Shown: piece by piece, positions 1 through 5,436 of the stretch
How the letters are laid out: the number at the start of each line of letters is the position of its first letter
How positions within the stretch are numbered: position 1 is the stretch's first letter
DNA from: Bacillota bacterium
GTDB lineage: Bacteria; Bacillota; UBA994
DNA length: 5,953 nucleotides
Reading direction: 5' to 3'
NCBI GenBank assembly: GCA_018725535.1
Contig: QLUS01000095.1
Location: forward strand, 1-5,953
Made by a program: the position numbers and the translations under genes
The notes under the pieces: model-generated
Database searches by the model: none
What the model was told of the DNA's origin: nothing
The model's input: the letters and a program-made list of their open reading frames with translations, nothing else

Positions 1-1266
1 TGCTTCGTCTTTGTAGGCGCAGAACTGGCCGCACATGCTGCAGCATTCTTCGGTGGAGGCGTTGCGGGCGGAGCGCAGGCTCTTAGCGCGAACGGGGTCA
101 AGTGCTAGGTCGATTTGCTTGTCCCAAGCGAGTGCTTTGCGGGCGCGGGACATTTTAAGATCCCAGTCGTCTGCGCCTTGGATGCCTTTCGCGATATCGG
201 CAGCGTGGGCGGCAATCCGTGCGGCGATAACGCCTTGGTGCACGTCCTCGGCGGCAGGCAGGCCCAAGTGCTCGGCAGGCGTCACATAGCAGAGAAAGTC
301 CGCGCCATTAGCTGCGGCTAGGGCTCCGCCGATGGCCGCCGTAATGTGGTCATAGCCCGGGGAAACGTCGGTAACCAGCGGGCCTAGCACATAGAGCGGC
401 GCACCGTGGCAAATGGTCTTTGCCAACTGCATATTCGGCACCACTTGGTTTAACGGCACATGCCCCGGTCCCTCGACCATTACTTGCACGTTAGCCTCCC
501 GCGCCCGCGTGACAAGCCGCCCTAGCACCATCAGCTCTGTTAACTGCGCGACGTCAGTAGCATCTGCGAGGCAACCCGGACGTAGCCCATCGCCTAGGCT
601 AAGCGTCACGTCATACTCCTTGGCGATAGCGAGCAGCCTGTCATATTGCTCGTAGAGTGGGTTCTCTAGCCCGTGGTGGCGCATCCACGCCGCCATAAAC
701 GACCCGCCACGCGAAACAATGCCCATTACGCGGGGCCGCATGCCTAGCGCTGCCAATACTTCTCGTGTTACGCCGCAGTGAACGGTGATAAAGTCCGCGC
801 CATCCCGGCAATGCTTTTCTATGCCAGCAAAGATATCGTCCGCTGAAATCCGGGTGACGTTCTTCCCCTGCTGCGTGGCATCCACCAACACCTGATAAAT
901 AGGCACGGTGCCGACCATTACCGGACAGTCCGCCAGTATTCTGCGGCGCATGCCGTCGATGTCACCGCCGGTACTAAGGTCCATTATGGAATGGGCACCG
1001 GCCTTAAGTGCGACAGCTAGTTTCTCTAGTTCGGGTGCCAGTTCAGGGTACGCTTGCGATGTGCCGAGGTTAGCGTTCACTTTTGTGGTCAGTCCCTTGC
1101 CGACCGCTAGCGCAGTACGGTCACTGCGGAGCTTGTTCCAAGGCAGTACCGCCTCGCCACTGGCGACTAAAGCCCGGAGCTCCTCCGGGCACATCTTTTC
1201 GCATGCAGCCGCTGCCTCGATGGCGAGAGTGACGACGCCGCGACGTGCTGCTTCTAATTGAGTCAT
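1..1266 (-). CDS. thiC: Phosphomethylpyrimidine synthase ThiC (3' end cut by window edge)
   Basis: Cytoplasmic radical-SAM [4Fe-4S] enzyme that rearranges aminoimidazole ribotide into HMP-P, the pyrimidine precursor of thiamine. The window holds 422 in-frame codons from the ATG at 1266 with no stop, so only a short C-terminal tail is missing. Visible ThiC motifs in order are VNANLGTS (from residue 63), MDLSTGGD, GTVPIYQ, SRGGS, SLGDGLRPG (222-230), VEGPGHVP (264-271), LGPLVTDVSPGYDH (294-307), CYVTPAEHLGLP, and the cluster-binding cysteines C409, C412 and C416. The start is fixed by an AGGAGG site 7 bases upstream, inside the end of thiE, and the intergenic gap is 4 bases. The long N-terminal domain of E. 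coli-type ThiC is absent, and the last cysteine gap is three residues instead of the usual four. The paralogue BzaF (5-hydroxybenzimidazole synthase) is related, but the TPP-controlled thi operon favours ThiC. Confidence 0.95.
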   Translation of the reverse strand, partial: MTQLEAARRGVVTLAIEAAAACEKMCPEELRALVASGEAVLPWNKLRSDRTALAVGKGLTTKVNANLGTSQAYPELAPELEKLAVALKAGAHSIMDLSTGGDIDGMRRRILADCPVMVGTVPIYQVLVDATQQGKNVTRISADDIFAGIEKHCRDGADFITVHCGVTREVLAALGMRPRVMGIVSRGGSFMAAWMRHHGLENPLYEQYDRLLAIAKEYDVTLSLGDGLRPGCLADATDVAQLTELMVLGRLVTRAREANVQVMVEGPGHVPLNQVVPNMQLAKTICHGAPLYVLGPLVTDVSPGYDHITAAIGGALAAANGADFLCYVTPAEHLGLPAAEDVHQGVIAARIAAHAADIAKGIQGADDWDLKMSRARKALAWDKQIDLALDPVRAKSLRSARNASTEECCSMCGQFCAYKDEA

Positions 1267-1270
1267 GTCC

Positions 1271-1912
1271 CTACCTCCTGTTAAGAACTAGATTGCGAAT
1301 TTCTGCGGCCGCCAGACGCGGCGAAGCGGCTTTAAGAATCGCCGACGCCACACACAGTCCGTCCGCCCCGTGGTCTAGTATGGTCGCGGCATTGCTTGCG
1401 TCAATGCCTCCGATCGCTAAGACGGGGATAGAGAGGTCGCCGACAATTTTGGCAAGGACTGTGAGCCCGGTATGTGTCGCGTCGGCTTTCGTGGCAGTAG
1501 GAAACACAGCCCCCACGCCCACATAGTCTGCTCCCTGCTGCGCCGCCAGCCTAGCTTCTGCGCGTGTTCTAGCGGAGACACCTACAATACAGTGTTGTCC
1601 TAATATCTTCCTAGCCATATCCGCCGGCAAGTCGTCTTGCCCAAGATGCACGCCTGCGGCACCTAAAGCCTGCGCTATATCCACTCTGTCATTAATAATG
1701 AGCGGCACGTGGCAGGAAGTCGTGAGCGCAAGCATCTCTTTGCCCAACGCGCAAAACTCGCGCGCGTTTAGCTCTTTGGCTCGCAGTTGAACTATGCTGA
1801 CGCCGCCTGCCAGCGCTTCCTGTACGAGCTGGAGCAACTCGACGCCTGCGATGCCGTAATCGGCAATCAGGTAGAGACTATAATCGGTGGCGGCTTTATT
1901 CCACATGGACAC
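1271..1912 (-). CDS. thiE: Thiamine-phosphate synthase ThiE
   Basis: Cytoplasmic TIM-barrel enzyme that joins HMP-PP and thiazole phosphate to give thiamine phosphate, releasing pyrophosphate. The protein has 213 residues, normal for a stand-alone ThiE. Family motifs seen are QLRAKE (42-47), IIND (72-75), HLGQDD (89-94), GVS (111-113), the phosphate-binding stretch VGVGAVFPTATK (131-142) and AIGGI (166-170). The start is read as GTG at 1912 because a GGAG lies 7 bases upstream. An in-frame ATG two codons later (1906) is possible but sits 13 bases from that site. The GTG start overlaps the 3' end of thiM by 17 bases, which suggests translational coupling. The last two Arg codons and the stop carry the Shine-Dalgarno for thiC. 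It is not fused to ThiD, as it is in some bacteria. Confidence 0.97.
   Translation of the reverse strand: MSMWNKAATDYSLYLIADYGIAGVELLQLVQEALAGGVSIVQLRAKELNAREFCALGKEMLALTTSCHVPLIINDRVDIAQALGAAGVHLGQDDLPADMARKILGQHCIVGVSARTRAEARLAAQQGADYVGVGAVFPTATKADATHTGLTVLAKIVGDLSIPVLAIGGIDASNAATILDHGADGLCVASAILKAASPRLAAAEIRNLVLNRR
1274..1279 (-). promoter_or_regulatory. thiC ribosome binding site inside the thiE end
   Basis: AGGAGG on the minus strand, 7 bases before the thiC ATG at 1266. It is formed by the last two Arg codons (AGG AGG) of thiE. It decides the thiC start and implies that ribosomes finishing thiE clear or occupy this site. Confidence 0.88.
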
Positions 1913-2714
1913 GCCCGTGCTCCGCTACATCTCTCCCGCAAAGGAGTGAAACCTCGTCTAGCAGCCCCGCGCGAAACGACCCAATCCCCTGATGTTTAGC
2001 TGCCGCGCGCTCACCAGCTAGGCCGAGGCATACCAATCCGCCTGCCGCGGCTAAGCTATAGTCGTCGGTGACAGCGCAAAACGCGCCAATTAGCACCGTA
2101 GCCATGCAGCCTGTGCCTGTAATGCGGGCGAGCATGGGGTGTCCGTTTGCGACACGCAAGACGCCTCCGCCGTGCGCAATGGCGTCAACGGCGCCGGTTA
2201 CAACCACGACCGAACCGGTCATCTGGGCTAGCTCGGCTGCCACCTGGGCCGGATCGGCCTCTGCTCCGCTGGCGTCAACGCCACGCGTGGTGCCAGCATT
2301 CCCCGCGAGCGCGCTAATCTCCGAGATATTGCCGCGCACTACGGAGAACTTAATCTCGCGGAGCAGTGCGCGGGCCGTCTCAGTGCGCAGTCTCGTCGCC
2401 CCAACACCCACGGGGTCTAAAATTACTGGTTTGCCTAGCCGATTAGCCTGCCGCCCCGCCAAGAACATAGCCTCGACCGTGCGGCTGTTAAGCGTGCCGA
2501 TGTTTAGGACCAGCGCTGCGGCGATCGCGACCATGTCTTCGACTTCGTCGCAATCGTCCGCCATCACCGGTGCGCCGCCTATCGCTAACACGACGTTCGC
2601 GCAGTCGTTAACCGAAACATAATTGGTGATCTGGTGCACGAGAGGCCGCGCCGCACGTATTTCGTCAAGCAGCCGGGCAACGTTCTGTGCCAAAGCGTTA
2701 TCGTATATCTGCAT
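1896..2714 (-). CDS. thiM: Hydroxyethylthiazole kinase ThiM
   Basis: Ribokinase-fold cytoplasmic kinase that phosphorylates 4-methyl-5-(2-hydroxyethyl)thiazole with ATP, giving the thiazole phosphate used by ThiE. This is the salvage entry for the thiazole half. The protein has 272 residues, the usual family length. Visible motifs are PLVHQITNYVSVNDCAN (24-40, substrate pocket), LNIGTL (70-75), ILDPVGVGATRLR (98-110, ATP/Mg site), RGNISEI (128-134) and the anion-hole motif GTGCM (200-204) with the active-site Cys203. The ATG at 2714 lies inside the end of thiD (17-base overlap) and is preceded by a modest AGG-type site 7 to 8 bases upstream. Pairing with thiW in one operon fits a thiazole uptake-and-phosphorylation module. 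Confidence 0.97.
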   Translation of the reverse strand: MQIYDNALAQNVARLLDEIRAARPLVHQITNYVSVNDCANVVLAIGGAPVMADDCDEVEDMVAIAAALVLNIGTLNSRTVEAMFLAGRQANRLGKPVILDPVGVGATRLRTETARALLREIKFSVVRGNISEISALAGNAGTTRGVDASGAEADPAQVAAELAQMTGSVVVVTGAVDAIAHGGGVLRVANGHPMLARITGTGCMATVLIGAFCAVTDDYSLAAAGGLVCLGLAGERAAAKHQGIGSFRAGLLDEVSLLCGRDVAEHGRVHVE

Positions 2715-3513
2715 CGTCTAGACCTGCCTTTCGATAGAGATCATAAAAGTGGTGAACGGGTCCTACGCCTGCGCCTAGCGGAAAGGCATGAGCGATAGCC
2801 CCACTGATATAGGTTTTGGCACGCTCTACAGCCTCGGTCAATAGATAGCCACGCGCTAGCAAAGCAGCGATGGCGGCGCTAAGCGTACATCCCGTGCCAT
2901 GCGTATGCCGAGCCGCGAGGCGAGGCGCGGTAAAATGCCGGCACTCATGACCATCGAACAGCACATCGACTGCTTCTCCATCCAAATGCCCGCCCTTAAC
3001 CAAAACAGCGCGAGGTCCGCAGGCATACAGTGCGCGGGCCGCTCGTTCCATGGCCGCGACGTCCGCAATTTTCTCCCCCAGCAAAGTTTCGGCCTCGGGA
3101 ATATTTGGCGTAATAAGAAGGGCTAGCGGAAAGAGCCTGGTTCGCAATGCCGCAATGGCCGCAGGCTCAATCAGCGCGTGCCCGCTCTTAGCGACCATTA
3201 CCGGGTCGAGCACCACAAAACGAGGGGCGAATCGCCCGAGCGAAGCCGCGATGGTCTCAATCGTTTCGACCTTGGAGACCATGCCAATCTTCACGGCGTG
3301 GACAGGGATATCGCTAAAAACGGCCTCGATTTGTGCCGAGATTATTGCCGGGGAAATATCCTGCACGGCGCTAACTCCACACGTGTTTTGCGCGGTTACG
3401 GCGGTGATGACGCTCATCCCGTAGACGCCGAGCGCACTGAAGGTCTTTAAATCCGCCTGTATACCTGCCCCGCCGCTAGAATCAGAGCCAGCGATAGTAA
3501 GAGCCGTGCGCAT
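2698..3513 (-). CDS. thiD: Hydroxymethylpyrimidine/phosphomethylpyrimidine kinase ThiD
   Basis: Cytoplasmic ribokinase-fold enzyme that phosphorylates HMP to HMP-P and HMP-P to HMP-PP, linking ThiC to ThiE. The protein has 271 residues, typical of stand-alone ThiD. Motifs in order are IAGSDSSGGAGIQADLK (7-23), TAQNT (40-44, substrate pocket), KIGMV (75-79), LDPVMVAKSGH (102-112), TPNIPEAE (135-142), KGGH (173-176) and HGTGCTLS (205-212), whose Cys209 belongs to the anion hole. The ATG at 3513 is 6 bases after the thiW stop. A GGGGAG site that forms the last thiW codons sits about 9 bases upstream, so translation is probably coupled. The end overlaps thiM by 17 bases. PdxK-type pyridoxal kinase activity is a known side reaction of this fold, but the context indicates ThiD. 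Confidence 0.97.
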   Translation of the reverse strand: MRTALTIAGSDSSGGAGIQADLKTFSALGVYGMSVITAVTAQNTCGVSAVQDISPAIISAQIEAVFSDIPVHAVKIGMVSKVETIETIAASLGRFAPRFVVLDPVMVAKSGHALIEPAAIAALRTRLFPLALLITPNIPEAETLLGEKIADVAAMERAARALYACGPRAVLVKGGHLDGEAVDVLFDGHECRHFTAPRLAARHTHGTGCTLSAAIAALLARGYLLTEAVERAKTYISGAIAHAFPLGAGVGPVHHFYDLYRKAGLDDADIR

Positions 3514-3519
3514 ATTCCA

Positions 3520-4011
3520 TCACTCCCCTGTTATTTTTTTGCGCCATGTCTCGGAAAGACGCGCGATTAAGAGATATCCCAGCACCGCGCCGGCAGTGCT
3601 GCTAGCTAAGAACGGCACCACAAAAACGAATGCCGCTACATCCCGGCCGAGTAGGAACCTAGCTATGGGAAATGCCACGAGCGCCCCCAAGATGCCGGTG
3701 CCCACGACTTCCCCGGCTACGGCCTTAAGGCCACAGCGAGTCCTAGCGTAAACCGCGCCGGCTAAAAACGCGCCAATCATACTGCCCGGGAAAGCTAGTG
3801 GCGAGCCTGTGCCCAAGATATTGCGCAAGAGCGAAGTGCCAAACGCCACCCCCACGGCCCACCACGGGCCGAGCAATACGCCAGCCACGACGTTAATGGC
3901 ATGTTGCACCGGGAAGATACGCGCTACCTCTAAGGGAAAGACCACTAGATTTGCTGTGGCTACGCCGATGGATACAAGGAGCGCCGCGAGAACGAGTTTT
4001 TTGGTGTGCAT
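3520..4011 (-). CDS. thiW: ThiW, ECF transporter S component for the thiazole precursor
   Basis: Small hydrophobic membrane protein of 163 residues, predicted to be the substrate-capture (S) subunit of an energy-coupling-factor importer. The ThiW family is assigned to hydroxyethylthiazole from comparative genomics. It opens with a short basic segment (MHTKK), then several membrane helices rich in Ala, Val, Leu and Gly. The most diagnostic part runs from FPVQHAINV through GVLLGPWWAVGVAFGTSLLRN to the LGTGSPLAFPGSMIGAFLAG region. The C-terminus is basic and cytosolic-looking (RLSETWRKK). The ATG at 4011 is chosen because AGGAGG ends 6 bases upstream. A longer frame starting at 4077 would run through the riboswitch terminator and is not credible. 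No EcfA or EcfT gene is in the window, so it probably shares a housekeeping ECF module. It is the first gene under the TPP riboswitch. Confidence 0.92.
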   Translation of the reverse strand: MHTKKLVLAALLVSIGVATANLVVFPLEVARIFPVQHAINVVAGVLLGPWWAVGVAFGTSLLRNILGTGSPLAFPGSMIGAFLAGAVYARTRCGLKAVAGEVVGTGILGALVAFPIARFLLGRDVAAFVFVVPFLASSTAGAVLGYLLIARLSETWRKKITGE

Positions 4012-4017
4012 AAATAC

Positions 4018-4023
4018 CCTCCT
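4018..4023 (-). promoter_or_regulatory. thiW ribosome binding site
   Basis: AGGAGG on the minus strand, 6 bases before the ATG at 4011. It fixes the thiW start against the longer frame from 4077. It lies immediately after the terminator T-tract, so readthrough of the terminator is needed to expose it on an mRNA. Confidence 0.9.
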
Positions 4024-4024
4024 G

Positions 4025-4061
4025 AAAACAAAATCAACAGCACAGCCCGTAGGCTGTGCTG
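4025..4061 (-). terminator. Intrinsic terminator of the TPP riboswitch expression platform
   Basis: Perfect 10-bp stem CAGCACAGCC (4061-4052) with GGCTGTGCTG (4047-4038), closed by the loop TACG. This makes a very stable C(UACG)G tetraloop of the UNCG class. It is followed by a T-rich tract, TTGATTTTGTTTT (4037-4025). Placed between the aptamer and the first thi gene, it should stop transcription when TPP is bound. The T-tract has G and A interruptions, so termination may be less than complete. Confidence 0.88.
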
Positions 4062-4076
4062 AATAAGTCGCGCACA
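4055..4076 (-). promoter_or_regulatory. Predicted antiterminator pairing
   Basis: TGTGC (4076-4072), the base of the 3' strand of aptamer stem P1 plus one further base, is complementary to GCACA (4059-4055) in the 5' half of the terminator. The two structures exclude each other. With TPP bound, P1 holds the first segment and the terminator can form. Without TPP, this short hairpin can block the terminator. The pairing is only 5 bp and was found by eye, so it is an inference. Confidence 0.4.
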
Positions 4077-4167
4077 CTTCCCTACGCTGGCATTACCCAG
4101 ATCAGGTTAAGGGTCAGAGACTTAACGGGTCTCACTCTCAGCCGGCCACTCCGGCACCCCTAGTTTG
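4073..4167 (-). ncRNA. TPP riboswitch (THI element) aptamer
   Basis: Cis-acting leader RNA that binds thiamine pyrophosphate and controls the thi operon below it. The conserved THI-box blocks are all present: GGGGTGCC, GGCTGAGA, ACCC, CCTGATCTGGGTAATGCC, AGCGTAGGGA. Stems read from the sequence are P1 (CAAACT 4167-4162 with AGTGTG 4078-4073, one mismatch), P2 (GGGT 4159-4156 with ACCC 4114-4111), P3 (GCCGG 4155-4151 with CCGGC 4145-4141), the optional P3a (GAGAC 4133-4129 with GTCTC 4121-4117) and P5 (CTGG 4100-4097 with CCAG 4090-4087). It is followed at once by an intrinsic terminator, so control is probably by premature termination. The exact 5' end is approximate. Confidence 0.97.
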
Positions 4168-4188
4168 ACTATGCAGTTGTCTAGGCTG

Positions 4189-4217
4189 ACTGTACCACAG
4201 GCAGACAAGAAACACAA
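4189..4217 (-). promoter_or_regulatory. Candidate sigma-70-type promoter of the thi operon
   Basis: On the minus strand, TTGTGT (4217-4212) and TACAGT (4194-4189) are separated by 17 bases. The -10 is preceded by TGG, an extended -10 arrangement. Transcription would start roughly 7 bases downstream, about 15 to 20 bases before aptamer stem P1. The -35 matches the consensus at only three positions. The location between the transporter stop and the aptamer is right, but the call rests on motif match alone. Confidence 0.45.
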
Positions 4218-4224
4218 GCAGGAG

Positions 4225-5436
4225 CTATGTGTCGTTAGCGTCGGGGACCCCCAGCACCAGCCCTGCCGACACCACACACAGCGCGCCGAGAAAGGCGAAC
4301 GCGGCGCCATAGCTGTTGCCGGTAAAATCCAGAATTATACCGGTCGCCACGGGGCCCACCAGACCTGAAACAAAACCAAAAGAAGTAAACACTAAACCGA
4401 AGATAACGCCAAAGTGCTTTAAGCCAAAGCACTCGGCGATAAGCGGGGCGGAGCAGGCAAAGAGTGTCCCGTAGCCAAAGCCCACGGCGGCGGCGAGCAG
4501 CATAATGATGCCGAGTGAGCTGGTATGCGGCAGAACAAAGTAGGCAGCCCCGGCCAGAATAAAGCTAAGGGCTAAGGTTTGTTTGCGTCCCAGCTTATCC
4601 GACACGACGCCGGAGGCGAGGCGGCTAAGCCCATTAGTTAAATTGAAGCTCGCTAGGATGCCGGAGGCAGCCGCGAATCCAAAGCCTAGGTGCAAGCCAA
4701 AGCGCACGGATTGGGTTACCATGGTGATGCCTGCCGCACCCATCAACGCCCATACCACCCACAGCAGCCAAAAACTTTGTGTGCGCACGGCTGCGGCGGG
4801 AGTGAGCGCACGCGCTTCCGCACGCACTGGACTTGTCGCCTCGTCCTTGCTGCCCTGCGGCGAAGTTACGGGCTGTGGCAAGACGATCAGTTGCGAGCCG
4901 ATGAGGCCAAGCACCAGTGTCAGGGAGGCCGCGGCTAACGCCATAGCTTCTACACCGTAGTTATCGAGCCACAAGCGGTAAAGGGGCACCATCAGGGCGG
5001 CGGCAATGCCGAAAATCATATTGACAATGCCGGACACTGTGCCCTTGATGTGCGGGAACCACTGCTGCACCACATTGATGCCGGGGGAATAAACAAAACA
5101 ACTGGCGGCCCCAATCAAAAAGGCCCACGCGTAAATCATCCACACATTGTCTACTATGGCCGTCATTGCCGCCGCTGCCGCAGCCAGCAGCGTGCCCACC
5201 ATGATGAGTCTTTTTGCGCCGTATCGTGCGGTCCACTTGCCCACGCAGAACATAAAGGTCCCAAGCGCGGCGAGGAGAAAAAACATCACCAAGCTGAGAG
5301 CGCCGGAACTTATGCCTAACTCCTTGCCCCACACCGGCGACATCAACCCGGGCAGACCAAACACTAGGGACCCATGAAAAAAGATGGCCAGCGATGCGCC
5401 TACTAGGGTGCGAAATCCGTTGGGCTTAACTTCCAT
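4225..5436 (-). CDS. MFS transporter, OFA (oxalate/formate antiporter-like) family
   Basis: Inner-membrane secondary carrier of 403 residues with about 12 predicted membrane helices in two halves, joined by a polar loop (about 189-212, rich in Ser, Glu and Lys). MFS motif A appears in both halves: GKWTARYGAKR (66-76) and SGVVSDKLGRKQ (275-286). OFA-like signatures include GINVVQQWFPHIKGTVSGI (119-137), TPAAAVRTQSFWLLW (212-226) and ECFGLKHFGVIFGL (335-348). Members of this family carry small carboxylates such as oxalate, formate or pyruvate-type acids, but many are uncharacterised and the substrate cannot be read here. The ATG at 5436 overlaps the phosphatase gene end by 11 bases, and its ribosome site (GGTGGTGGG) is weak, which points to coupled translation. 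No convincing terminator follows the stop, and the thi control region begins within 10 bases. Confidence 0.88.
   Translation of the reverse strand: MEVKPNGFRTLVGASLAIFFHGSLVFGLPGLMSPVWGKELGISSGALSLVMFFLLAALGTFMFCVGKWTARYGAKRLIMVGTLLAAAAAAMTAIVDNVWMIYAWAFLIGAASCFVYSPGINVVQQWFPHIKGTVSGIVNMIFGIAAALMVPLYRLWLDNYGVEAMALAAASLTLVLGLIGSQLIVLPQPVTSPQGSKDEATSPVRAEARALTPAAAVRTQSFWLLWVVWALMGAAGITMVTQSVRFGLHLGFGFAAASGILASFNLTNGLSRLASGVVSDKLGRKQTLALSFILAGAAYFVLPHTSSLGIIMLLAAAVGFGYGTLFACSAPLIAECFGLKHFGVIFGLVFTSFGFVSGLVGPVATGIILDFTGNSYGAAFAFLGALCVVSAGLVLGVPDANDT

Noticed and set aside
1..1266. The ThiC-like gene as BzaF (anaerobic benzimidazole synthesis)
   Set aside because: It sits in a TPP-riboswitch operon with thiW, thiD, thiM and thiE and no cobamide genes, which favours ThiC. 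A phylogeny would settle it.
908..1526. Overlapping plus-strand frames antisense to thiC and thiE
   Set aside because: The minus strand carries uninterrupted ThiC and ThiE with diagnostic motifs. The plus-strand products are low-complexity and unlike known proteins.
2068..2622. Plus-strand open frame of 184 codons
   Set aside because: It lies wholly antisense to thiM, which has full family motifs. Its translation is Ser/Thr/Ala-rich with no recognisable domain, typical of a shadow frame in GC-rich DNA.
3050..3424. Plus-strand frame of 124 codons antisense to thiD
   Set aside because: The opposite strand encodes a complete ThiD. The antisense frame shows no domain and no convincing ribosome site.
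4012..4077. A 22-residue N-terminal extension of ThiW starting at 4077
   Set aside because: It would be encoded by the terminator hairpin and the edge of the riboswitch, has no good ribosome site, and does not resemble ThiW. The ATG at 4011 has AGGAGG at the right distance.
4182..4210. Alternative promoter with TTGTCT as -35 and CCTAGA as -10
   Set aside because: The -10 is poor. The overlapping TTGTGT/TGG-TACAGT arrangement has a better extended -10 with the same 17-base spacing.
4583..5377. Plus-strand frames antisense to the MFS transporter, and a minus-strand frame at 4961-5332
   Set aside because: They are shadows of the transporter. The 403-residue frame has membrane helices and MFS motif A in both halves.
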